Of a stretch of 64,000 nucleotides of DNA, positions 46,315-57,437 are shown one piece after another (the stretch's first letter is position 1; every line of letters starts with the position of its first letter). The translations under genes were made by a program, and so were the position numbers. The DNA comes from Phanerochaete sordida. Its lineage: Eukaryota > Basidiomycota > Agaricomycetes > Polyporales > Phanerochaetaceae. The stretch covers positions 310,001 through 374,000 of the forward strand of contig BPQB01000015.1 of assembly GCA_019973155.2 (NCBI GenBank). Reading direction: 5' to 3'. The notes beneath the pieces were generated by a model. The model had not been told where the DNA came from. It did not search any database and was given only the letters and a program-made list of their open reading frames with translations.

Positions 46315-49300
46315 GAAAACGCCAGCCGTGACGGCTTCGAGGCACTCTCTGAGTGGCTCAAGAGGACGCTGGATGAGGACGATCTTGGAACGAACGCTCG
46401 GGAGTGGCTTGGGGAGAAGCTGAAGTCCTGGGACGAGAAGAAGGGATGGGACTGGCTCGAAGAAAAGTTAGGGGCAAAGGACGAGGCCGAAATGAAGAAA
46501 CACACGGATGACATCGATACAATTCTAATAGTGGTATGTATGGAGTACTCTCTTCGCACATTGCTTGAACTCGTGTATAGGATGGTCTGTTCTCCGCCGT
46601 CGTCACAGGTCTTATCGTCTACTCCCTCGACCTACTCAGTGGCAAGGAAGATAGAGGGAAGAATGCTGCGCAACGTCTAACCGGAATATTCGGCCGTCTC
46701 AACGACATAAGCCTGCGATACATACCTCCATTCATCAACTCTACTTCACCTCAGGACCAGAGCATTGATGACTCCGAGACTCCAACCGCTGCCGCTCGCG
46801 CAATCAACATTCTCTGGTTCATCAGTCTCACTCTCAGCCTCGCTTCAGCGGTCTTTGGCATCCTGTTGAAGCAGTGGATCCGAGAGTATCTCCAATGGAC
46901 GAATACGACCAACAGTCCACGCCAGAATATCCTTATACGTCAGCTGCGCTACGAGCAGTGGAAGGACTGGGCCATTCCATTCGTACTCGCCATCGTCCCC
47001 GCACTCTTGGAGGTTGCAATCATTCTCTTTCTCTCAGGAGCACTGGTGCTGCTGTGGGAGCTTGATCGTGACATCACGTTCCCTTTTGTGGCAAGTGTCG
47101 TTGTATCGTTCTCGCTCCTTTGGATCTACGTAAACATATCCCCCGCGCTGTTCATGCCATTTGGCTGCGCGTACAAGTCCCCAACTGCCGAGGTCATTAT
47201 TGTTCTCTTCGGCCTTGCGCCGAATGCTTCATATTTGCAGTTCTTCCCCATCCTCGACTTGCGCCCCTCGAGGCCCTCGGGTATCTTCATTTACTGGCAG
47301 GTCCTCAGACTCTGCCGCTCTCTCAGCTTCAAGCACATCCTCACTTCCTGGAGTTACCGCAAGGCAGACCCAGAGGCTGCGGACACGTCAAACGTTCTCC
47401 GTGGCTTCAGAGAACAGCACTTTGTAGCCCTTGCACCCTTTCACGAGCGCGACGAGCGCGATATATGGAGGGCGTACGATCTAACGGCCACGAAGATTCG
47501 CCTGCTTTTGTATCCCAAGACTCCCCAACCTCCGAGAACCACGCAGCCTCCACGTATGTATCCCACGGAGTCTCATCCCTACTCTCCTTCCACCGCATTC
47601 TTGGCCGATCTCATTTGCACGACGGAACCAGCTCTTGGAGATTTTCTGGAAGGTGCAGAGTCCTCGAACGCCGGAATCACTTTCGAGGCCTGGGCCTCAA
47701 ACGTGGCACCGACTTACGTCGACGCTCTTGGAGAGACGGACACGTTGTTTCGAGCCCTTGTCGAAGCGGCCAAGGATCTATCAGATGCCAGTAACTTGGC
47801 ACCGAACCTGGCGAAGTGCGCGGCAACGATCCAACCGCAGCTCAGCTGTCTCGGTCACTACTCCTCCATCTCTCCGAACGACGCGCGCATGGAGGTGGGC
47901 ATTCACGGTGGTTTCCAGGTGATCACGACCTGGTATATGCTCTCCCGCGTGAACACTATCGATGACCCGTACATGGGCCCCTTCTTTGATCACCCCGTGC
48001 TCCGCGCAGACGACTTTCAAAGCATTGGAGACTACATCATCTCCACGCTTCAAGGCAGAAGCGAGGCTGAGGTTCTGCACACGAAGCACACATGGCTCCC
48101 ACCCATCCTCGATCAGACCAGCGATAGCCACATTCAGTCAGAAATTCCGGTTGCTTCCACCATTATGGCCTATATGTTGGTCACCGGCTTCGAGAACTTT
48201 GCGCGGTTCCATGCGCACCGCCTTGCACTGGACAGCAGTCTCCCCCCTGATAGCCTCCTACCGGGTATCGTCGCCAAGCGAATGAAGGACATGCTGCAAG
48301 CTTTGCTATGGATCGTATTCTATCAGGACGATGGGTCGTCGGGGTTCAGGGCATGCCGCAAAGAATGCATCAGTACTCTCGCGGAGGTGTTCAATTTCTT
48401 TAGCGCTCCCGAGCACAAGGAGGCGCACGCTCGGCTGTTCCCAGAAGTACCGCTCCAGATCTTCTCCATCTGTCGCAGCAGCAACCCGTACAAGATCGAG
48501 TTCAAGGACAACGGGCACACGGTCTTGTTGGAACTGGCAGAGCGCAAGTTTGGTGAGTCGGCCATGGATTGCTCCTTCACTGCCGGTAATAACATTCGCA
48601 TTCTGCCACAGACAACTTGAAAGACACCGGTACCGAAACGCTATCACTGTTGCGCTCACTGCTGAGCGTCGGCAACCACCTCTACGTCTCGGATTACTAC
48701 ATCCTTTCACAGCTCGTCTGCGACGGCATCGCCGAGATGAGCAACCTGGGTGTCGGCCAGCACGCTCAAGTGCTCTCCAAAGCTACTCAGGCTCTGAAAT
48801 TGGCGGAGCATGCACAGGCCCGAGTGGTCGCCGGACTTTCGACAACTGCACCATACGTGCGAGTTACAAGGAACATTGACCCACCAGCGAACGTGGCGGG
48901 GGTGGGAGCTCCAGTAGCCGTAGCCTGCGACGCAGCTGCCTTCCGTAACATTTCAGGTGGCCTCGCTGCCGACGCAGGTTCCCTTGCCGACCATACGGCA
49001 AACGTAGCCGCAGCACATGCAATGATCGCAGACATGGCCCAGGCAGCAGCCCTGGCAGCCCTATCCGACAACGCATCCGACCTCCGAATCCGCACAGAAG
49101 TCTTCGCCAACGTAGCAGCAGCAGTCGCAGCGATCGCACCAGCTGCAGAATCACCAGCGGCCCTCGCCGAGGACGCAGCGACCCTCAGCCAAGACGCGGT
49201 AGCAATCTGTACCAGCGCACGCTCCCTCGACGCCATCTTTGCCTCCCCCGCCACCACGGCATCTCTCATCAGTAGCCTCGAAAATAAAGCCAGGAACCTC

Positions 49301-49963
49301 ACCACGATCGCAGCAGCCGCAAACACGACACTGTCAGCGAGTCCGCCAATCTGGGACACAGTCCTAGGCAATATCAAGACTGAATGGATTGTACGGGTCG
49401 TAGGCTTCCCCGAAGATGAAGGCCGTCCCCCTTGGATTGCCGCGAAGGAGGCAAGTCGTGTCAGGCTACTGGGCTTCCTCGATGCTCTAGGCCTGCCCGC
49501 ACAGCACATGCCAGTCGTTCTGCAGAATCTCTCTGGCGCTCTCGCAGTCAATGACGAGCGTGTGCAGCTGGCTCTGACTTTCCTTGAGCTTCTCCGAGTA
49601 TGCGAGGCTCTGCCGCAGCAGCACAACATCATCCTATGGACGGGCGCGCATTGGCTCGCGGCTTTGTCCCGGTTCGCTTCATCGAAGCACGCATTTGACG
49701 ACCTTCGACCCCGGGATCGAACCGACATTGAGCAAGGTATCACGTGGATTGGGACCCGTCTCCAAGCTCCTCCCGTGGTCGCTTCCGAAGCTCGCTGGCA
49801 TGAAATTCTGCGGTGCATCATCAAGTTACAATGGCCACGTACCTCAGATCAGCAAGTTGACATGGCCGGGATGTCCCCACTTTTGGGTTGGCTGCCGAAG
49901 AAGACTGCTTCAATTCTGCTGCAGAAAGTCACCAGTGGTACGCTGCATGAATCTTTGGCATAA
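46315..49963 (+). CDS. DUF6535 multi-pass membrane protein with Ala-rich C-terminal region
   Basis: Exons 46315-46533, 46581-48552 and 48612-49963 (introns 47 and 59 bp) give at least 1180 residues; the first exon is unresolved. DUF6535 proteins are large, Agaricomycete-expanded membrane proteins of unknown function. Hallmarks: a short hydrophilic N-terminus with KHTDDIDTILIVDGLFSAVV (first helix), SLTLSLASAVFGILLKQWIR (second), AIPFVLAIVPALLEVAIILF (third) and FPFVASVVVSFSLLWIYVNI (fourth), all within about the first 290 residues. A long, probably cytosolic helical region follows. Residues about 820-975 are strikingly Ala-rich (AADAGSLADHTANVAAAHAM, AAAVAAIAPAAESPAALAED), with many GCA codons, then a normal C-terminal domain (RVVGFPEDEGRPPW). 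No stop interrupts it. It is the largest intact gene in the window. Confidence 0.85.
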
Positions 49964-51590
49964 AGGCGATGTTGACCACCTGCACAGATACTCCGAAAGG
50001 GACATGAGCAGTGGTTTGGGACTGCAATGCATGTAGTTGCACGTGTCCTTACCGTGGAGCCTGTTTTGATTGTGTTGCGTTTCTTTGGAATTCATGCCTA
50101 CACGGCCGTTCCGTCAGAGCTCCGACGTCCCTGGTAATCTTTAGGAAAAGGCGAGCCTCTGCGATCCGGGAGTAGCAAAAGCGATCAAATGTACAGACAG
50201 GTTTTGGAAACTTCGGCTCGCAGCTGCGTTTCGCCGTTGCCTAGGGCGACTCTACTTGCCTGCAACTGCAGTTCTGCGTCGTTTGCTGAAAGTTGATTAG
50301 GTCAGTGTTCATCAGTGATGCAAGGTGCACGTGTGACGCGTCGCAACATCCGTTCGTTCGATGCGCGTCCGTATCCTGCCCAAGACGTCGCCCTGGTTTC
50401 GCGCCTTCGACCTATTTGCATTTGTGATGGGCCTGGGACCTGGAGGTCGTCAAATTCCCAGCGAGCTCAGGACGACGGAAAGCCAATGTGTCACTCATTT
50501 GCCATTTCTCGTCGCTCCCGATCCTCATCCCGTAACACCCGAGCTGCGGTGAGCGCACGGAGGAGCTAGAGGTGCCGAAGCTCTGCGTTGAGCGGCTCAT
50601 GGCCGAGCTCGAGGAGGCGTGGAAAGTCGTGCAGAACGTTGCGCACGACATGGACGACCTCAAGAGCTTTCACCCCGGATTCAGCGAAGAGTCGGACGTG
50701 GAAGCTGGCAACGACGACACCCGTCGGGCAGAGCATGCGCCTCGCCGAGGCTATCTGCGCCACCGGCAAGGCGGGCGCAACAAACGCAACGCTGACGCAG
50801 CTTGTTACCGAGCGCGCGCAGGAGCACGAGCAGCCTGAAGCCGGAGCAAGAGCATACGACGGACTCCTGGTGCAGAGCGAGCTCGTCGGACCTCAAGCTT
50901 TACAGTTCCCAGTCACCTCGCGGCGATTGGATGGCACGACGGGGCGAAGGAGTCGTTCAGAGCGGAAACGCTATTGAGGGCAATGCTGGCAGGGCTTGAT
51001 CGTGAGGATAGCATCCGGAGACTCAAAATGCTGCAATACCCACCTTAGGCAACCCGTCTTGATCGGTACTTATTAATATTGATTGTTGGGCAGCGGTTGC
51101 AGCTGGTGTGAACATTATCATGATTGCGCGAGACGAGTTGTGTAAATTGGTGTAGGTTCGGCTCGTTGCCTCCTTTAAGTCTCTCTGGAGCTGTCTCAAC
51201 CGTTAGCTAGGCAACAAACGAACAATGCCCTCCAATAATACGCGAGTTAATTGGACGAAGTCAGCGTGGAGAGATGAGTGTGAACGCAGAGCATACGGCT
51301 TCCTCAAGGCCCGAGAAGGGATCTTCGTCTAATACAGTCTGCAATGCTTCGTGCACGCGTAAAAACCCCCGAAAAGACGTCGGATGTGGCTTTCGATAGC
51401 CTATGGAACAACAGTGTTGGTATATACTGGTCTTTGTTACCACGGGCTGTTACGACGGAGACGAGTACCTGCGAACGGTGTTGGCTCAAGGAAGACGCAC
51501 AAACGGAGAACGAATGTACATACCACGTGTGCCGTGCGTCGTGATTGCGTAGCGTCCTCTAGAAGTCGTCCTGCGACGATTATCTTTTGT
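49964..51590 (+). other. Stretch with one charged exon-like fragment
   Basis: The only piece worth noting is 50572-50975: ERLMAELEEAWKVVQNVAHD and DDLKSFHPGFSEESDVEAG, shifting frame into SMRLAEAICATGKAG and LTQLVTERAQEHEQPEAG. This looks like a decayed helical, acidic protein. The part from 51040 to 51160 is AT-rich. The rest shows nothing supportable. Confidence 0.35.
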
Positions 51591-52720
51591 GCGGGCATAC
51601 ATGGACATGGCCAGCCAGCGTGTAAGCCAGGGAGACGGATCTCAGCAGCTGCATCAGGGAGCCGGTAGTGTTGAGGTCTACATTCAGGTCCTGTCCCGCA
51701 AGATACTCGGGCTGCGACCTCGCGCTCCCATCCGCACTGCTCTGTCAAAGCTAATCAGCGGGGGACTCTCGGGATGCAGCAGGACTACGCACGAGCATCG
51801 CTCACTGGCGTCCTTCACGGCTGCCCGCGGATCGCGATGTGGACCTGTAGGTGTGTTGTGGAGTATTCCAGACCATGCCGCGCAGCGGGTAGCGAGTACG
51901 GTTCGCGGCAAGCACGTCTAGCGCTGCGGCCTCACGCGCGCCGCTTTCTTAACGCTTTCGCGCATGTCGTCCTTGATTTGCGCCTGGATGGCTGCACACG
52001 CCTTGGCGTCCTCGAGTACGTTGGAGTGGAGGATAGTGGTGAGGTAGGCGTGCCGCAACGCTCTGCTTCGGCCACCTCTGTTGCGTCCTCTTCTGTCAGC
52101 TCTTGGTCAGCTCCTCGGAGTGCATCGTGAGGAAGGTGGAGGGGAAAAGGGAGGAGGGAGCGTACCGTTCACAGCTTACGCCGGCTGGCTTTGTTTGCAT
52201 TGTGCTCCTCCACGCGCTGCTTTGTCTTCACGACGCGCTTCGCAGACCTCCCCTCGCGCATCTCAGCCAAATTCTGCTCCCTATCGTTTTCGAGAAGGGT
52301 CTGACCAAGGTTTGACCTACAAGCGTCGAGGCTGAGGCTGGCCAGGCTACGCGCACCTCTTCCAGTTGCGGCCGCCAGAAATATGTGCACCGGGGGCAGC
52401 TTGGGGAGATGGAAGATGGAGAGCAGCTCTGACTCGACGAGGAGTGGAGAGGCACGCGCGTATTCTGAGCTGCCAGGCGTGTGGATGGTGGCAGAGGCCG
52501 AACAGCAGTTGTGGTGGCAGGAGGCCTGCCTAGCTTTGTGGCGACTCTGATCACGATACCCCTGGCACCCCGCTGCCCCAAGCGCGACAAGTACTGGAGG
52601 CCTGGCCATCGTGCCGCACACAGTCGCTCTATTCTCCGCGACGGATATCCTGAGCATAAAATAGCGGTATGCTGTGGTGACTGTATGCACTTCGAAAGCC
52701 TCGCTACAGATCACCCACGA
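51591..52720 (-). pseudogene. Family Z, copy b
   Basis: Minus strand: NLAEMREGRSAKRVVKTKQR (about 52270-52215) followed by a donor gtaagc, then QELTEEDATEVAEAERCGTP (about 52110-52050), shifting to EDAKACAAIQAQIKDDMRES (about 52015-51955), then RCSCVVLLHPES (about 51795) and GSLMQLLRSVSLAYTLAG (about 51660-51610). Same order as copy a. The frame shift after CGTP suggests decay. Function unknown. Confidence 0.45.
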
Positions 52721-55300
52721 ACCTGCCGCCTGTGCGGACCTAACGCACTACGCAGACATATTATGTACAATGTCATACTGGCCCACATTCTCTGGGGATG
52801 CCAGCCTTCCTCGCGCTCATCCGCAGACGTCGCGCACGCCACCATCTAGCCCCAGGGGTACGAGAGTGGACGTCAGTGAGAGCAATGCAAATTGACAAAG
52901 ACCCCCGTACCTGTGCGATCGTCGCATAGTCTAGGTAGAGATCGTTGTGGGAGCATGTTCTTCGGGGACATTGGTCGAGCTACATTTCAGCATATACTTC
53001 CCCATCCGCGACAAGCGTGAACATCAGGTCCTTGTTGGAGGTGACGCCAATTTTTGGGCCCCCAGCGTGCCAGCATCAGCCGAACATACGGGCGCGAACT
53101 GTAGCAAAGGTCAGCACGCGAGTCTCTGAGAAAATATGCATGAAACCTACGTGCCACCAGCTCGCTGACCGTGGTACTATCTTTGGCCTTCGAGGTGACG
53201 TTCACGAACGTAAAGACGTCCTCAAAGGTCTCGCCCTTCTGCGGTGTCTTGTCAAACCCAGACTGGTTGAGCTGTGGAGGGCCAGAGAGCTGCTTAGCGT
53301 CGGCATTTTGAAGGCCTTCGTGCTCGTCTGCAGCTAGTAGCCTTGCTCGTCAAACGAGAGCAGCTATCCTTCTCCATTCACCGCCTTCCAGTGGTCCGAC
53401 GTGACGAGGACCTCACGCGTCTGGGTTTCAGGTGTCCAGACGGGTTGATGACGACCGACGAGTACACGCGCGCCATGACAGAGCGCGGCAACGTCCAGAG
53501 CCTGTGGTGCTCGACGCTCTGCCGGGGGATGTTCCGTCAGATGTCGTCCAGCTGGCACACTGACCACTTTGTGATCGCCAGGTGCTGGTACCGTGCGATG
53601 ACAGAGACTATGCTATAAGCCTGCAGCCGTCATCTGCGTGCAGCCGTGGCTGGATTCGGGATCGGGAAGGGGGTAGGATTGTGTGCTGGAACTGCAGCAG
53701 CGTGAGCGCCGGTCGCTAACAGTCGGATAGCAGCTGGTATACGCACCATTGCTGATGAGCAGATCCCCAAAACATACGATGTCTCCATGTAGGCAGAACC
53801 CTCGCCTACGATACGCTTGAGGCTGGCTATCCTCGTCCTCGATCAGGCCGGAGGCTCGTAGCTCTCCAGACGCTAAGTAGTCTTGACGACCTGCATGGGG
53901 CGGTAGCGCGCATGCCGCTCGTCCGTGGTCCCAAATGCGGCGGTCGTCGGCTCTGCCCTACTTCGCGCCGGTGTGTGTTCATGGGCAGATGCATATCGAG
54001 CTGCTATGTCGAGGGCCAAGAGCGCTGAACGGCGCGTCGAACCTGGGGGCAGTCTCAAGATCTCGCCGCCGGCCGGTGGACGAGCGTCGGCGATAAGGTT
54101 GAAGACGAGACTGGGGAGCACGACAAGCATGGGGGTGTATGGGCGTGGGTGTAGGGCTGGTACGATGTCACATGCGGAAGCACCGCAAGTAGCTCGTCGT
54201 GCGGGCCCTCACACGTCTTCGACCTGGCTGCTTAAGCAGGGGTCCGATGCCGCCGTCTCCTGCTGACCGTGGAAGGCGCAAGTTGAATTGATAGAGCGAG
54301 GCTGAAGGCTGTGGAGGAGAGTATGCGCAGGATCGCGTACCACTGCCTTGTACGGGGTACAGGGATACATAGATCGACGAACTTTGACGTCTAGGACGGT
54401 CTTCCACACGATAAAGGCAAAAGCCAGCGAGAGGGAGGATGACGGGGTCCAAAGCTTCCACAAGTCGTGACGTGGACGGCGTCTGGCGACAAAAACGTAA
54501 AGCGCGGCAGGCACACGCGAGATTAAGAGAGCCAGGGCAGGGGCATGGCGGCGCCATCGAGGCAGACGCCTATGGATGTGCAGATGCTGCCGCCTGCGGG
54601 CAGCTCGTTAGGTGAAAAGGACACAATAGGGACAAAGGTAGGTAGTGGATGTCAATTGGGAGGGATCGGAGCTTGATGGAAATTACTGAGGCACTTCGGT
54701 GTGCTGTCCTTAGGAACCCAGGAGCCCGCGTCGTCGATTAGGAACATGTACACGACGGGGGTGTAGACGTAGTATCGGCCTATGATAACTCTTGGGAAGT
54801 GCAGGAAGGTCATGTGGGGGTGCACGGACGGACAGCTTGTCTGCGCAATGAATACAGTCAGAACGAGAGAAGAGCGTGAAACGCCAGACTGCGTACCTCA
54901 GAGTGACGAGGTCTTTCAACTGCTGCTGTGGAGACCAGTCCAGCCTACACCCTCGTGAAACGTCATGGACTCCTGGATGAGGTGCTTGGGCGTCCCTGAG
55001 GTGCCCCGGATTGTCAAAGCAAGTTGAGACCGTCCCGGTGGTCCATCGCAAAGTAGGTCGTGGCTGCACTCGCAGCTGTCGACAACCGCCTCCTGGGCAC
55101 AGGGTCTCCAGATGGGGTGTCGGGATTGAGCTTGGGGAATAACACGGGTCGGGACGGACGGATGGACGGACAGCTGGTGTACGCTTAGAAGCGGACAGGA
55201 CGCTTGGGATTCAGACCACGTACCCTTTTCCCTTGTCGTCACTCCAACATCCTGCTGACGACGGTACCACAACGGAGCTCCGTGTGGTTGTGCCACCGCC
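52721..55300. other. Decayed region with minus-strand hydrophobic exons
   Basis: No intact gene. On the minus strand between about 55060 and 53880 there are hydrophobic pieces such as PRVIIGRYYVYTPVVYMFLI (about 54790-54735), SLSLAFAFIVWKTVLDVKV and LVVLPSLVFNLIADA, spaced like exons of a multi-pass membrane protein but in different frames. A plus-strand open frame at 53343-53618 (RCPDGLMTTDEYTRAMTERG) has no recognised family. Confidence 0.35.
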
Positions 55301-56200
55301 CGCAGAGGCTGTCGACGTGAAGGCTCCAGTACTGCTCGCTAGAGAGGTACGTCGCGCAGGTATTGCCGACGCGCAGCGCTGGACACGTGCTATATCCGAC
55401 CTCGCGTCGATTGTCGGTGGCGGAGAGCTTTTCGAGCGTTGACGTCGCGGCGACGGGCAGCGGCTGCTAGTGGTGACACTTGGAAGTCACATGGTGGGGA
55501 AGGTGACCCTGGGGGCGGCCTCGGAGGAGAATGTATCTGTCTACGATTGGCTGTCAGGTATCGCCAGCCGCGAGAGCAAAGCGCGACGTACCAGGCACAC
55601 GGGATCAAGATCAGGACCGGTGGGTCTGAAGATGAGTCCAGCGGGGGCTTGTCGTCCTCCCCAGCAGACTCGACCATGCTCGCGCAAATGGCAGGTGCAG
55701 CTCCTCCTCTGGTTCTCGGACTCCGAAGCTTCCTCCTCGCCCCGAGTTGGGCGAATGCAGCACGTCGCGCTGGTGGGGCGCTGGGATAAGTAACTGGCGG
55801 CCTGCGTCGTGATGGGCTCCGACATGGCATGCTGCTCTCTCGCGATGTGGATGGGTACAAGGACTGTGAGAGCGGCGTGGTGAACGCGCGGATTCTTGAC
55901 GCCAACGCGGGCGGCAGGGCGCATCAGCCATGCGGAAGGCGGCCTAGCCCTGGAATCCAGCTGCGCAGAGGCGTGGCCTTCGTCAGCCACGCCGGCGCGA
56001 AAGAGCTCGATATTGGGATACTACCACCGCCGTCGGGTGCGACCGCCCGTGCCATGGCGGCCAGGCAGAGTCCCGCGCAAGCTCAGGGCCCTCGCGACAA
56101 ATCGGGAAGGGCGCATCATCGGCGATCGCCGGGACAGACGGCGCGTGGGTTATCAAGCGCCCGCCCGCGTTTCGCCCCGTCCACGACAACCGATGGCTGT
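55301..56200. other. Stretch without a clear gene
   Basis: Open frames on both strands are GC-driven overlaps. I see no motif. The right end runs into family Z copy c. Confidence 0.35.
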
Positions 56201-56790
56201 CGCGCAGAGTCTCCATGTCCCGACCTTCGCAGACGCACTCGAAGCAAACAGGCCGGCGAGGAGGAGCTGCAGGCAGCTTACCGCAAGCAGGCAGCAAGGA
56301 ATCGGAGGCGCTCCACCCTCCAGACGTCGAGCACAAGGTGCGTGTACTTGCGGTGTTGTATCGGTGCTCTGACTGACGCTGCCATATAGACCAAGTCGCT
56401 CATGCGGATGGAGAAGAGACATAAGCTCGCCGAGCTGCGCAGGGAGATGGCCTAGAGGCGCGCCCTGGAGGCGAAGCAGGCGGCCGAGATCACAAGGCAC
56501 ACGGTGCGCCCGTCTGCGTGACAGACTGTCCTCACCGGTTGCTTGCAGGACATGAACCAGATCTGCAAAGACCTGGACGCGAAGGACGCGATCAAGGACG
56601 TCGAAGCAATGCGCCGCGGTACGCCCGTCTACCTTCCCTTCCGTCCCACCGCAGAGGAAACCGAAGACGCAAAGGCCCGCGCGGCGATCAAGGCGCAGAT
56701 CGCGGGTGACAAGTACGAGCGGGCGCAGAAGGCTGCGCGCGAGAAGGCTGCTGCGCGAGGACCGCACGACCGACACGCCTGCTGCCGCTG
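56200..56790 (+). pseudogene. Family Z, copy c
   Basis: Plus strand: EEELQAAYRKQAARNRRRST (about 56260-56320), an intron to 56391, KSLMRMEKRHKLAELRREMA, then TAG (56454-56456) and RRALEAKQAAEITRHT. After a second intron ending at 56549 come DMNQICKDLDAKDAIKDVEA, MRRGTPVYLPFRPTAEETED and AKARAAIKAQIAGDKYERAQ (to about 56740), without interruption. This is the clearest view of the family's C-terminal half: a charged, probably coiled-coil protein. The stop makes it a likely pseudogene. Copies a and b lie 13 and 4 kb away in opposite orientation. Confidence 0.5.
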
Positions 56791-57437
56791 CTTCTCCGCT
56801 CGCCACCTGCGCCGCGCCGCGCCGAGCGGCATTGCGGGAAAGGATCACCCTACGACGTGCCTTCGGATTCCTCTGGCGGGCGGCGGGTGGCGGGCAGCCG
56901 TGCACGACGACGCGCCGACGGCCGATGCGGGTAGGAAGGGGACTCTGCTTCTATGTCCGTGAAACACTCGACATCGCAGATGGATAGAGACACCTCCGAC
57001 GGCGTTCTGGGCAACATAAGAGCTATGCGGACGGCACGCTCGGGAGTGCGCAGATGTCGCTCTGAGGGCGTTGAAGAGTGGTCGTAGCAAGACGATGTTC
57101 GCGCCAAACGAGCTGTAACAGCACCGTCCTGTGTATATTACAGCCTCGGGGTAGTCCCATGAATCCAGATTGGTAGACTTGTGAGATCGTTTGCAATGCT
57201 TAACCTTGTCTGCTATGCAGCTCGCAGCGGTCTTCTCCCTGTGGTACGGTGGTAGAGTAGAAGTGGTGTACTATGACGAGCGGGGGAAGGCAAACATTCC
57301 CACACTTATTATCTGAGTTCCCACGTCTACAGCTCATATCCGCTGAGCGTCTACGAAGCGAGTACTCGTCCCTCAAAGCGAAGACAAACGAGCCCGAGCC
57401 CCGCTGGCTCTTTCCCCACATCCACAACCTAAGCGCC
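56791..57437. other. Upstream region of the MYND gene
   Basis: No gene seen apart from the frame leading into the MYND protein. That frame is open from an ATG at 57273, so an N-terminal extension of 55 residues is possible. No clear TATA box. Confidence 0.4.

Noticed and set aside
48787..49824. 345-codon open frame on the minus strand
   Set aside because: It is the antisense of the alanine-rich DUF6535 exon; GC-rich codons leave the opposite strand free of stops. No family resemblance.
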